Source: a virus
Reading direction: 5' to 3' (one strand)
Length of the DNA: 64,000 nt
Virus record (IMG/VR): IMGVR_UViG_3300030117_004272
Location: 1 to 64,000 of that record
Shown here: positions 33,066 to 40,824 of the stretch, piece by piece
How the letters are laid out: every line of letters starts with the position of its first letter
How positions within the stretch are numbered: position 1 is the stretch's first letter
Translations under genes and position numbers: made by a program
The notes under the pieces: generated by a model
What the model was told of the DNA's origin: nothing
What the model saw: only the letters and a program-made list of their open reading frames with translations
Databases searched by the model: none

Positions 33066-34246
33066 GAACCACTTAGTGCTGCTTCTATAGACTCTGCAAA
33101 ACTTAGTCCTGAACTTCTTGGGCTAGTAGAATCTGCTTTCGGAGATCCTGACATCGTAGGTTCAGCCTCTTCATATGTTGCTAACTGATCAGTTAAGCTC
33201 TCCGCTTCTTTACGGGTTCTTATGTACTGCTCAACAATAACAGGAAGTAACTTAGCAGCTACAGCATTGTAAGCGAAATCCACTGGATGTAGTGTTTCAG
33301 GATTGATTTCGGAAACACTTTCCCTTACCTCGTTCATATCAAAACCATCTACCCCACTAAGGAAAGGTAGTTTCTCAGATACTCTTTCAGCCACGTTCTT
33401 AGTAACTACACTTCTAATACGTGCTTCTTCTGCGAGTTCCTGATTGTACTGTTGCTCCTCAAGAGCTTTAGCTTCCTCAAGAGCTTCTTCTGCATTCTGC
33501 ATTAAGTGGTTACGACGATCTAGTATCGGGTCAATCTTATCTATAATGTTGTATATACGGGCTTTATCTCTGTCTGTAGCATTAGGCAATAACTCCATAA
33601 GTGCCTGATCCTGTGCATCAGCTTCATCTAAAGATAGTGCGTCAATCAATGCGTCAGGGTCTATCTCGTATTTGTCAGCTATTTCACTAGCCTGTGTAAC
33701 AACTTCCTGTAAAGGCTGTGTTACTGCTTCATTGTACGCATCAGTAGACTCAAGATCGTTGATCACTTTCTCTTGTTCGTAAATAGAAATACGATCCTGT
33801 AGTTGGTCAATATCTCTGTTTTCTACTAAACCAGACATCTCTTTGATCTTTTGCTCCTGATCAGCGACGAGTTGTCTTAATTTTTCAGACTCAGATTGAT
33901 TCGTTTTTAACTCATCCTTTAACTGTTTGAACCTATTAGCTGCTTTAGGTGTCCAGTCATCACCAACATCATCACTTAAATCTTCTATAGGTTCTACAGA
34001 TTCAGGCTCTTGAGAGACTTCTTCAACAGCTTCAGGGGCTTCCTCAACAACAGCTTCTGGTGTTGGTTCAGGCGCTGGTTCTGGTGTTGGGTTACTAAGG
34101 TTATTTAAAGCCGCTTCAAGGGCATCAGTGAAGCTCGGAGCCTCTTCTGGCTGTGTCACTGCAGGAATATTCTCTACAGCGTTTTCTGGGGCAATTTCGG
34201 GTGTCTCTTGAGCGGGTGTTTCTGCTACGGCTGTATGTGCGTCCAT
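33062..34246 (-). CDS. Scaffolding-like protein
   Basis: 394 residues. The N-terminal 100 residues are Pro-, Glu- and Ala-rich (LSNPTPEPAPEPTPEAVVEE). The middle is a long, charged, coiled-coil-like helix (about 120-310), and the C-terminus is short and polar with a Ser-rich end. Composition, size and location between portal and capsid genes fit a podovirus scaffolding protein, which shapes the prohead and then leaves. There is no protease motif. Its start overlaps the 97-residue gene upstream by 22 bp. Confidence 0.7.
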   Translation of the reverse strand: MDAHTAVAETPAQETPEIAPENAVENIPAVTQPEEAPSFTDALEAALNNLSNPTPEPAPEPTPEAVVEEAPEAVEEVSQEPESVEPIEDLSDDVGDDWTPKAANRFKQLKDELKTNQSESEKLRQLVADQEQKIKEMSGLVENRDIDQLQDRISIYEQEKVINDLESTDAYNEAVTQPLQEVVTQASEIADKYEIDPDALIDALSLDEADAQDQALMELLPNATDRDKARIYNIIDKIDPILDRRNHLMQNAEEALEEAKALEEQQYNQELAEEARIRSVVTKNVAERVSEKLPFLSGVDGFDMNEVRESVSEINPETLHPVDFAYNAVAAKLLPVIVEQYIRTRKEAESLTDQLATYEEAEPTMSGSPKADSTSPRSSGLSFAESIEAALSGS

Positions 34247-34518
34247 TCTTCAGGTCTGTTTGGTTTATCTGGTTGTATAACGGTTAGTTTTCGTAAATCT
34301 CTAAAAGCATCACAATAGCCAGCATAGTAGGCAAGCCTTGTTGCGTTGACAGAACCATCGGGGGTGATGCTGCCGAAAGTTGGAGAGGCTGCTTCTTTAA
34401 GCGTCGCTGCTGCCTCTTCGTGTATCGGATCTTCCACGATTTTTCGCAAGGCAGTGACTCTTTTGACATCTTTTCGAAACCTATCAACGGGGATAGGAAT
34501 ATATTGTTTCTTTGACAT
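34225..34518 (-). CDS. Small protein between portal and scaffold genes
   Basis: 97 residues, with a basic N-terminus (MSKKQYIPIPVDRFRKDVKR) and a C-terminal ARLAYYAGYCDAFRDLR-like helix (TRLAYYAGYCDAFRDLRKL). Not recognised. It is coupled to both neighbours: its 3' end overlaps the scaffold gene by 22 bp and its start is 5 bp from the portal stop. This suggests a head assembly accessory protein. Confidence 0.55.
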   Translation of the reverse strand: MSKKQYIPIPVDRFRKDVKRVTALRKIVEDPIHEEAAATLKEAASPTFGSITPDGSVNATRLAYYAGYCDAFRDLRKLTVIQPDKPNRPEEWTHIQP

Positions 34519-34523
34519 TTATG

Positions 34524-36755
34524 CTAGTTTTCACGGAGCTTTGCTACTGTTTTTGCATCTTCTATGGCTTGCTCCTGCTGGAACTTAGCTTGTTTTAGCT
34601 CCATGTCTAGTTCTGCTTTTTGTCTCGCCATTTCTAGTTTCATCTGGTGTTCCTGCATCTTCATCTGCAATGTTGGGTCTTCCCTTGTTTGTCCTTCAGC
34701 TTGTAGCTGCTGTTCCATTGCTTCACGCTGCATCTTCTGCACCTGCTTAGAAGTATTATTTATCATCTCCTCTGCGAAGTTCAAGACTTGTTTTGCTGAA
34801 CTTATCAAAGGGCCAGCATTAGGGTCAGCCGCTATAAACTGAACTGTTTCAGCTATATGCTGATAAAAGACTTGTAGTGCGGGTAAAGATTGTACAGGGT
34901 CAGCAACACCTTGATTCAACTCTTCGATTAATTTACTGAGTTCTGGGATATGAATTGACAAGTGTACACTGTGCAATTCTTCATCCATAACCATAACAGG
35001 CTTACCTTCTTTTAGCTCATTGTTCTCAAACATGGCTATCTTGTTATGGTAAGTTCCTCTAGGCTCTTCTTGCTGCGGTGCATAACGGTCAGCTAAATCA
35101 TGACCCACTCTAGTTGATACAATGTCACGAGTCAGGTTACGCCTACCTACATCATCAAATGAACCACTGATCGCTTGCAATTCTTTAAGAGCAACCAATC
35201 TGTTAGCATATGAACCATTTCCGATTGAACGGACAGCTTTGGTTCTCATGGTATCGAGTGAACGGATAAATGACTCTGGTACACCTCTCATTGCACATCG
35301 ATCATAGAAGTCTTTCAACATGCCATCAGGCTTCTTCGTTGTTATGATACGTCTGACAACTTCTCGTAGTAAACGATTCCATGATGCATAGAACAGATTC
35401 AATGATGCACCTGACAATCTGGTTTGTACATCCATGTCAGCAACAACCTGCATCTGGTTTCTGTATGGTGAACTCTGCTGTGGCCCGTATGTACTTACGG
35501 TGTCAGTGTTCAATGCGAGTTGATTTGAGATATCAGTCAGTGCGGGCTGCACTGCAGTACTTAGATTAGGTACAGCTTTCTCGATTATATTTACATTCGG
35601 GGAGAGTACGGCATATGCTCCGTAGTAAGTGAACCCTAATTCATCTAGCGCCCTCTGGTTCTCTGGTTGGATCATAACTGCCGACCCTAACATTGCGCCA
35701 TCTATCATTTGGCATCGCAGCCTATTACTTGTTTGTATATGGTTGAATATACGATGGCCCAACCCCCGAATGGAATGGTATGTACCATTCGATCCTACAC
35801 CATACGTAAACATTACGTATGCATGCTCTGGCCTCTCGTAACGAGAAATCTTTTTATATAAAAAGTTTTTAGGATCTTTCTCACTACATATGTAATGCGA
35901 AATAGATCCATCCATCTCCCTCACCCAAAAATGTAATACAGATATAGTAGGATTTTGATGCCCCGCATAAATGTCATTATTTTTCATTTCTGACTGTAGT
36001 GATTCCCAATCACTGTAAGTCGTGTTCTTGCTACGACCACTGGTCTTAGCACATTTCATGATGACACGCTTCATCTCTTTAACATCCCAACCAACTTGTG
36101 TAGCCGCCTTCTCGTTTTTAATGAAAGCGTAAAGTTCGTGTAGATGGTATTCTCGACGACCCACCGCAACATCGATCATGTTCTCTGACGATGGTGTTTG
36201 ACGAGGGATCAGGATGTCGGCAAAACCGCCCACTCTAAATTTCCAATCGTCAGGTGTGTCGAAGTAAGCGACAGCTACTCCGTGTTTAATGAACGTGGTA
36301 CATAAGCGGAGGTAGTGTGAATGAAACTCAGGCCAGCATCGAAGTAAATGAGTAATCTCCTCAGATACAATATCTTCGAGCTGCATAACTTCAGAGGCAT
36401 TACCTTTAGATGACTTAACCTCTACGAGTTTTTCTAATGAAGAATATAAGTCTACGTATGCGGATAGAGAAATATCGAGTAGCCGTTGGGCTTCTCCGAA
36501 GTTGAGATTTGTCTTTAGTCCCTGACCACTAGACGCAAGATGCGCTTGGTTGTACGGGTTGGCTCCGTCAAACATTGCGTCGATGCGAGCACGGTTAATT
36601 GATGATGCTTCGTCAGCCCCACGTAAACCGTTGAAGATGTTAAGTGCGCTCTTAACATCCTTTAGTCTACTTTTAACTGCTTTACCTTTTTCGTCTAAGC
36701 TCCCTAGTCCATCAAGGGCTTTGATAGCTGCATTGTCTTTGTACATGTATATCAA
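34524..36755 (-). CDS. Portal protein
   Basis: 743 residues, a size typical of large podovirus portals. The N-terminal helices (KAVKSRLKDVKSALNIFNGLRG, shortened here) lead to the wing and stem region with RYERPEHAYVMFTYGVGSNG, SIRGLGHRIFNHIQTSNRLR (the tunnel helix area) and a later YAPQQEEP followed by a long coiled-coil C-terminus rich in Q, E and K (about 690-743). A portal forms the dodecameric DNA gate. The neighbours (scaffold, capsid) are in the usual order. The call rests on size, position and helical pattern. Confidence 0.78.
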   Translation of the reverse strand: MIYMYKDNAAIKALDGLGSLDEKGKAVKSRLKDVKSALNIFNGLRGADEASSINRARIDAMFDGANPYNQAHLASSGQGLKTNLNFGEAQRLLDISLSAYVDLYSSLEKLVEVKSSKGNASEVMQLEDIVSEEITHLLRCWPEFHSHYLRLCTTFIKHGVAVAYFDTPDDWKFRVGGFADILIPRQTPSSENMIDVAVGRREYHLHELYAFIKNEKAATQVGWDVKEMKRVIMKCAKTSGRSKNTTYSDWESLQSEMKNNDIYAGHQNPTISVLHFWVREMDGSISHYICSEKDPKNFLYKKISRYERPEHAYVMFTYGVGSNGTYHSIRGLGHRIFNHIQTSNRLRCQMIDGAMLGSAVMIQPENQRALDELGFTYYGAYAVLSPNVNIIEKAVPNLSTAVQPALTDISNQLALNTDTVSTYGPQQSSPYRNQMQVVADMDVQTRLSGASLNLFYASWNRLLREVVRRIITTKKPDGMLKDFYDRCAMRGVPESFIRSLDTMRTKAVRSIGNGSYANRLVALKELQAISGSFDDVGRRNLTRDIVSTRVGHDLADRYAPQQEEPRGTYHNKIAMFENNELKEGKPVMVMDEELHSVHLSIHIPELSKLIEELNQGVADPVQSLPALQVFYQHIAETVQFIAADPNAGPLISSAKQVLNFAEEMINNTSKQVQKMQREAMEQQLQAEGQTREDPTLQMKMQEHQMKLEMARQKAELDMELKQAKFQQEQAIEDAKTVAKLREN

Positions 36756-36789
36756 ATAAAATAATTCTTTTTACTTGAAAAACAAATAC

Positions 36790-37275
36790 TTAATATCCCC
36801 ATGTGTCACGAACTAGATGTTCTACTTGGCGGGTTCTTCGTCGGCCATCTGCATGGTACACCGTTACATACCTTTTACCGTTATGTAACTTCTCACTAAG
36901 TAGATACCGCTGACCTGCTCGTGAGCCTCTCTTAGGGGGGTCAATACAGTAAACAGCCCCGTAGCTCGTAACAGCGTAACGAGGGAACTCTTCTATTGGT
37001 CGAGCTTGCAGTTTGGTCAGAACATCTTCTCGACTGAACTCTAGCTCCTTGTCTCCGAATATCTGGCGGGTGAGTTTTTCAGAATCTACAGTGTAGTTCT
37101 TACCGTCGTTCCCTCTAAGTTGGGTATACCACTTACCTGAACGGAAATTCATAGCGAGTTTCTTAGGCCCACGATATACGAATCCGCATTCATCAACTTC
37201 GTATTTTAAGGCTTGTGGTATTCTTTTACGTTTTAGTTTTATGTCTGTTATTTTGTACTTGGTTTGTGCTTCCAT
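36790..37275 (-). CDS. Two-module NUMOD-like protein without a nuclease domain
   Basis: 161 residues. The C-terminal half (EEFPRYAVTSYGAVYCIDPP, then NGKRYVTVYHADGRRRTRQV and HLVRDTW) has the layout of NUMOD4-type domains found next to HNH homing nucleases. The N-terminal half (YEVDECGFVYRGPK, GKWYTQLRGNDGKNYTVDSE, LTRQIFG) is a weaker second copy. There is no HNH or GIY-YIG nuclease, so it may be a stand-alone DNA-binding regulator or the remnant of a homing nuclease. It lies just upstream of the portal gene on the same strand and is preceded by the TGCATGAAACT repeats. Confidence 0.5.
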   Translation of the reverse strand: MEAQTKYKITDIKLKRKRIPQALKYEVDECGFVYRGPKKLAMNFRSGKWYTQLRGNDGKNYTVDSEKLTRQIFGDKELEFSREDVLTKLQARPIEEFPRYAVTSYGAVYCIDPPKRGSRAGQRYLLSEKLHNGKRYVTVYHADGRRRTRQVEHLVRDTWGY

Positions 37276-37351
37276 AATGATGAGAAAAAAATTGACTTTA
37301 TAATGATTAATTAAACATAGCTAGTATAAAACTTTTTTATATTCTGAATGC

Positions 37352-37473
37352 AGTTTCATGCATTTTTTTGAACCTCTCTAAATACCTATTTTTACAGTAT
37401 AAAATAAAAATTGCATGAAACTGTATCTTTTTTTCATAATCTTTCATAACAATAATTCTAATTGCATGAAACT
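37352..37473. repeat. Three TGCATGAAACT boxes
   Basis: An 11-mer occurs at 37412-37422 and 37463-37473 in direct orientation and inverted at 37352-37362, so the first two form an inverted pair 49 bp apart. Flanking bases also partly agree. They lie in the 348-bp gene-free gap between the NUMOD-like gene and the small basic gene, making operator sites for a regulator the likeliest reading. Confidence 0.55.
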
Positions 37474-37623
37474 ACATACAGCTTTTTAAAAAAGTTTTCA
37501 ACTTACTTCTACACGTAAATTTAGTATTCATTATTATTTACTTTGACGATATGTTACCCCGCTCACGTAGCCGCACACTGAACTCCGAATCATGGATAAT
37601 GAACGGTAAATCGTGAGCGACTT

Positions 37624-37851
37624 TCATTTCCGCTCTTTAGCCTTACGACGGGCCATGATCCGCTCCTTATTCTTCTTGTAGTATTCTTTGTTGTAAGACC
37701 GCTCCTTGTCCATTCTATCGGGCTCGTTGGTCATTCTATCGACTCGATTTTTCTTGATTCGCTCCTTATTTAGCTCGTAGTAATCTCGCTGATACTTGAG
37801 CCTTTTTTCCTTGTTTTTCCTGTAATATTCCTGCTTTTTTATATTCGGCAT
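37624..37851 (-). CDS. Small basic repeat protein (YYxxNKE repeats)
   Basis: 75 residues of repeated Tyr-Tyr-x2-Asn-Lys-Glu units (EYYRKNKEKR, DYYELNKERI, EYYKKNKERI). Repeats of this kind accompany HNH-type nucleases and NUMOD proteins in phages and giant viruses and form charged helices. No nuclease motif is present. It may be linked to the NUMOD-like gene that follows on the same strand after the repeat-bearing gap. Confidence 0.55.
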   Translation of the reverse strand: MPNIKKQEYYRKNKEKRLKYQRDYYELNKERIKKNRVDRMTNEPDRMDKERSYNKEYYKKNKERIMARRKAKERK

Positions 37852-37936
37852 ACCCCTTTATATCGAGCGATAGATATTTAGTCAAATTTTTTCTTATACA
37901 CACATATATACGGGGCGGCTCGCAAAAAAAAACATC

Positions 37937-37959
37937 GGGGGTGGGGGGTGGCGTGGCGG
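37937..37959 (+). other. G-rich tract with G-quadruplex potential
   Basis: Runs of 5 and 6 G, then GG, GG and GG, are separated by one to two bases (GGGGGTGGGGGGTGGCGTGG). This is a striking exception in otherwise AT-rich sequence. Four or more G-runs on one strand can form a quadruplex, which in phages and plasmids may mark a replication or packaging site. Confidence 0.4.
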
Positions 37960-38108
37960 TCAATTAGCTATGATCTATTGATAGTTAATCATTGTTTACT
38001 TTCCAGATTTGCTGATAATGGCACATTGTGAATTGCTAAACTCTGTTTAAAGTTTGGTGTTGCCATTGATCTGCTCAACTGAATAATGAACAATTCACGA
38101 TTATCAAT

Positions 38109-38125
38109 TAACAACTAAGTTGTTA
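38109..38125. repeat. Palindrome copy, central A variant
   Basis: TAACAACT-A-AGTTGTTA, an 8-bp-arm version in the gene-free region, next to the long-range pairing around 38014-38105. Confidence 0.7.
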
Positions 38126-38384
38126 TAATTACCATAATTATCTATACTCACTACAATATCCTCATAATGGCCCATAAATGGCTCATATGGCGTTACAAGC
38201 TGATATGGGGGTAATATACCTTATTTCATTTACGACGATATAACACTTTTCAAAAATTCTTGGAAAGTTGTTAGGATATTTTGTTGTTCTGCTAGTCTAA
38301 TTTTTAGATCCTTATGATGATTTATAGAAGATCATCATTATTTTCAATGTTCTCATAACTCATTAACCATTAACAACTTACAAC

Positions 38385-38401
38385 TAACAACTAAATTGTT
38401 A
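38385..38401. repeat. Degenerate palindrome copy
   Basis: TAACAACTAAATTGTTA has one arm mismatch and keeps the outer six pairs. It looks like a decaying copy. Confidence 0.5.
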
Positions 38402-39062
38402 TGATTAATTATGAAAAATAATGAAACATTTGCTTGTGTTATTTCATTTTTTAACTTATTGGTTAAGTGATGTAGGGGAAAAATTACCCTAGCTCAGTGA
38501 CAGTGAGAATTTTGATTTTTGACAGTATAGCCCGCTTAGGGGTGACCAACTAAGATCGACTGATAGCGAATAAAGTATTTTAGCAGTAAAAGCCTTGTTA
38601 ACAGTTTTAAGAAAATTACAGAGCGGAATCTGTGGGGAGCAGTTTAAAATCCGTAAAGGATAAACGTCCAATCCGTTTACTCTGAGGCATAGCTTAAAAA
38701 ATGGTAGTTAACACAAATATGAATTTAGGAGTAATATCGAGCCGCCAAAAAATTGCGCGCTGCAACCAGTTTAAATTACTAGCACCTGTTGAATGCCTTA
38801 AGTAGGATTGAACATTTTAGAGGGTGCAAAAAAAGCGAATACGATTTAGCAAATCTTTTCGTCCCTATGTATTCACGCAGACCAGACCGATTTTTCGGAT
38901 GTACCTTAATCACGTTTCAAAGTTATTTAGCTCATATGATTATTTTATATTGGTTTTAAATTATGGCTAACCAAGCAATTTAAAATTACAACTGGTCTCA
39001 ACGGATTGAAGCATACTAAGGTATCACGGTTCATATTTATGAGGTATGAGCTTGGCAATTAT

Positions 39063-39103
39063 CCATTGCACTATTGGCAAGAATACCGCCAATAGTGCAA
39101 TGG
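39063..39103 (+). other. Perfect 16-bp inverted repeat
   Basis: Arms 39063-39078 and 39088-39103 are perfectly complementary, with a 9-nt loop. It directly precedes the palindrome at 39112-39130, which is itself enclosed by AATGGTC/GACCATT (39099-39105, 39137-39143). The cluster lies in the leader of the first early gene and could be a terminator, an origin hairpin or an RNA switch. Confidence 0.6.
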
Positions 39104-39111
39104 TCTGAGTT

Positions 39112-39130
39112 TTAACAACTAAGTTGTTAA
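39112..39130. repeat. Palindrome copy, central A variant
   Basis: TTAACAACT-A-AGTTGTTAA with full 9-bp arms, 67 bp before the 39198 gene and wrapped by an outer 7-bp stem. Confidence 0.75.
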
Positions 39131-39197
39131 GATTCTGACCATTGAAAACAATGGAAAAAACCTAACAATAAAACATTAAAAAATAGAAAGAAATAAA

Positions 39198-39737
39198 ATG
39201 GCTAAAAAAGCAAATAAGAAGAATGCAATCGAATTAACTGCAGATCAAAAGACAGTTCTAGAAAATGTTACAACTGAGTTGTTAACAGTGAGGGATGCCT
39301 TCATTGAGGCAGTTTATAAAGCGACTCTGACACTTAAAGAGGTACTAGTCGAAAAGATTGAGGTAATGGAGAAAGCAAAAATTCCTAGTCCTGTAATCTA
39401 TAAAACTATCCAAGACATTACTAAACCATTGGTTAAAAATGGTAATACTTCACAACAGAATATATCTAAGATCCTCACAAGTAGAGGTCATAAGATGAAA
39501 ACAACTAGAAAGGACGCAGGTATTACTAAGACTCTTAACAAGGTATCTGTCGGATATATCAAAATAGCTGAAGCTACAACTAAAGCAGTTCTTGTTAACA
39601 AGAAAAAAGCAGATAAAGAAAAGAAGCCTGTGACTGCAGAGCAGATTGCGAAGTTGTTCAAAGCTGCATCTACCGATGAACAAGCCAAAGCTGTCGATCT
39701 TATAAATGAGATTGTCACAGAATTAGATAAGAGTTAA
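39198..39737 (+). CDS. First early-block protein, possible DNA-binding
   Basis: 179 residues, lysine-rich and largely helical. Residues about 70-100 (TIQDITKPLVKNGNTSQQNI, then SKILTSRGHK) look like a helix-turn-helix or sequence-recognition unit. The end is a charged helix (EQAKAVDLINEIVTELDKS). No enzyme motif is seen. It is the first gene after the gene-free region, which suggests a regulator, and its coding sequence contains a near-copy of the intergenic palindrome at 39268-39285. Its stop codon lies within the next palindrome (39734-39752). Whether it binds these palindromes is an open question. Confidence 0.6.
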   Translation: MAKKANKKNAIELTADQKTVLENVTTELLTVRDAFIEAVYKATLTLKEVLVEKIEVMEKAKIPSPVIYKTIQDITKPLVKNGNTSQQNISKILTSRGHKMKTTRKDAGITKTLNKVSVGYIKIAEATTKAVLVNKKKADKEKKPVTAEQIAKLFKAASTDEQAKAVDLINEIVTELDKS

Positions 39738-39752
39738 CAACTGAGTTGTTAA
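39734..39752. repeat. Palindrome copy supplying the 39198 gene stop
   Basis: TTAACAACTGAGTTGTTAA. The TAA stop of the upstream gene (39735-39737) is part of the left arm. Confidence 0.85.
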
Positions 39753-39783
39753 CTTATCACTTATCAAGTGAGTATTGAACATT

Positions 39784-39816
39784 GCACCATTGTCAACTAA
39801 TCCTTGGCAATGGTGC
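39784..39816 (+). other. 13-bp stem-loop between palindromes
   Basis: GCACCATTGTCAA (39784-39796) pairs with TTGGCAATGGTGC (39804-39816), one G-U pair included, around a 7-nt loop. It shares the CCATTG-type sequence of the hairpin at 39063-39103. A second small stem (39821-39837) follows. These precede the next small gene. Confidence 0.5.
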
Positions 39817-39841
39817 ATCCTTCAATTCTTAATTGAACATC

Positions 39842-39860
39842 TTAACAACTGAGTTGTTAA
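39842..39860. repeat. Palindrome copy before the 39908 gene
   Basis: TTAACAACTGAGTTGTTAA, followed by an (AAT) microsatellite, then the start of the next small gene. Confidence 0.85.
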
Positions 39861-39907
39861 CAATAATAATAATAATAATAAGAAGTAAATAACAAATAAT
39901 AAAACAT

Positions 39908-40093
39908 ATGAAAACAGATATGCTTAAAAGATATGTAGAAAATGAAGAGGTTTTCTATAATAGAAAAATTGATATCGAATACACTAAAGAAACTGAACTG
40001 GAATTTGAAATAGTAGCTCTTGAAGAAAAACTAAAAAAAGCACGAGCAAAAATCAGAATGCAGAACAAAATCATTGAAGCTCTTACAAAATAA
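39908..40093 (+). CDS. Small coiled-coil protein
   Basis: 61 residues, basic and acidic residues alternating in a long helix (ELEFEIVALEEKLKKARAKI). Not recognised. It has an A-rich leader and is flanked by palindrome copies on both sides, like the other genes in this block. Confidence 0.55.
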   Translation: MKTDMLKRYVENEEVFYNRKIDIEYTKETELEFEIVALEEKLKKARAKIRMQNKIIEALTK

Positions 40094-40104
40094 AAGCTGA
40101 GTTG

Positions 40105-40123
40105 TTAACAACTGAGTTGTTAA
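40105..40123. repeat. Palindrome copy plus half copy
   Basis: A full copy is preceded by a half copy (CTGAGTTGTTAA at 40097-40108) overlapping it by four bases, a 15-bp tandem step. Confidence 0.85.
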
Positions 40124-40162
40124 ATTAATAACAAATAAAAACAATAAACATAAAATAGCAAT

Positions 40163-40342
40163 ATGAGAGATAAGAAAAAAGCATGGGATACTCTAAGAGA
40201 ATTAGGGATAAGTGAGGAGACCTTACAAATTGTTACGAGTATAAACGGATATACTTTTGAGACAATGGAGAGCATTCTATATGCAGCTTTGGGGTATGAG
40301 TCTTTTGATCAGATTATCAGATGGACTGGGGTAAAGGCATAG
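40163..40342 (+). CDS. 59-residue acidic protein
   Basis: Reads MRDKKKAWDTLRELGISEET and ends with DQIIRWTGVKA, an open frame with ATG in an A-rich leader. It contains a repeat-like LGISEETLQIVTSINGYTFE segment. Not recognised. It has palindromes on both sides (40105 and 40360), as do its neighbours, which supports it being a real cassette gene. Confidence 0.55.
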   Translation: MRDKKKAWDTLRELGISEETLQIVTSINGYTFETMESILYAALGYESFDQIIRWTGVKA

Positions 40343-40359
40343 ATCTAAAATTTCAATCC

Positions 40360-40393
40360 TTAACAACTGAGTTGTTAACAACTGAGTTGTTAA
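40360..40393. repeat. Tandem pair of palindrome copies
   Basis: Two full copies at 40360-40378 and 40375-40393 overlap by 4 bp (TTAA), a 15-bp period, suggesting replication slippage or site-specific copying. Confidence 0.85.
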
Positions 40394-40422
40394 ATTAATA
40401 ACAAATAAACCAAGAAAATAAA

Positions 40423-40758
40423 ATGACTATATTCGCTATATCAATAGCTATAATAATCTGCATAGGCTTACCAGTAGCTGAGGCAATTATTGCAAACAAA
40501 CAACTGAGTAGGAGGGAAGCCGACTACCAGCTTTTAAGAAAGCACTACACCGAAAAGTTTTTCCGTCTTGAAGAGTTGGAAGAACTACACGATTCCATGA
40601 CCAGAGCTAGGGATCTATGGGAAGATAAATATAGAAAGCTAAAAGTGGACTATAAAATATTGAAGGCGGAAAAGGTAAGGGCTGAATTGGAAGCAATCAA
40701 AGAAGTGTGTACTCCTATATATGAGGACATAGCAGAATGGGAATCTAAAAAACTTTAA
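40423..40758 (+). CDS. Membrane-anchored coiled-coil protein
   Basis: 111 residues. Residues 1-23 are a hydrophobic membrane segment (IFAISIAIIICIGLPVAEAI) and the rest is a long charged helix (FRLEELEELHDSM, LKVDYKILKAEKVRAELEA). It may sit in the inner membrane with the coil in the cytoplasm. Function is unknown. The stop codon is inside the following palindrome. Confidence 0.58.
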   Translation: MTIFAISIAIIICIGLPVAEAIIANKQLSRREADYQLLRKHYTEKFFRLEELEELHDSMTRARDLWEDKYRKLKVDYKILKAEKVRAELEAIKEVCTPIYEDIAEWESKKL

Positions 40759-40788
40759 CAACTGAGTTGTTAACAACTGAGTTGTTAA
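40755..40788. repeat. Tandem pair of palindrome copies supplying a stop
   Basis: Copies at 40755-40773 and 40770-40788 overlap by 4 bp. The stop TAA of the upstream gene (40756-40758) is in the first copy. Confidence 0.85.
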
Positions 40789-40824
40789 CTTATTAATATA
40801 CAAACAAGAAAGGAATAAAATAAA

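Larger units (their letters stand above)
37852..39197. other. 1.35-kb gene-free region with many hairpins
   Basis: No convincing coding frame is present on either strand. What it holds: a G-rich island (37937-37959), long-range pairings near 38014-38105 (GATAAT with ATTATC, GTGAATTG with CAATTCAC), palindrome copies at 38109 and 38385, small hairpins (for example 38841-38880), a perfect 16-bp stem at 39063-39103 and a final palindrome at 39112-39130. It separates the minus-strand virion genes from the plus-strand early genes. A replication origin, a promoter region or a large structured RNA are all possible. Confidence 0.5.

Noticed and set aside
37766-37963. Minus-strand open frame of 65 codons
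   Set aside because: It overlaps the better small basic gene at 37624-37851 in another frame and includes the G-rich island complement.
38489-38671. Minus-strand open frame of 60 codons in the gene-free region
   Set aside because: No ribosome binding site, unusual composition, and it overlaps hairpin-rich sequence without coding signs.
37852-39197. Group I or group II intron
   Set aside because: No conserved core pairing such as P3-P7 or domain V was seen, and there is no interrupted gene on either side.
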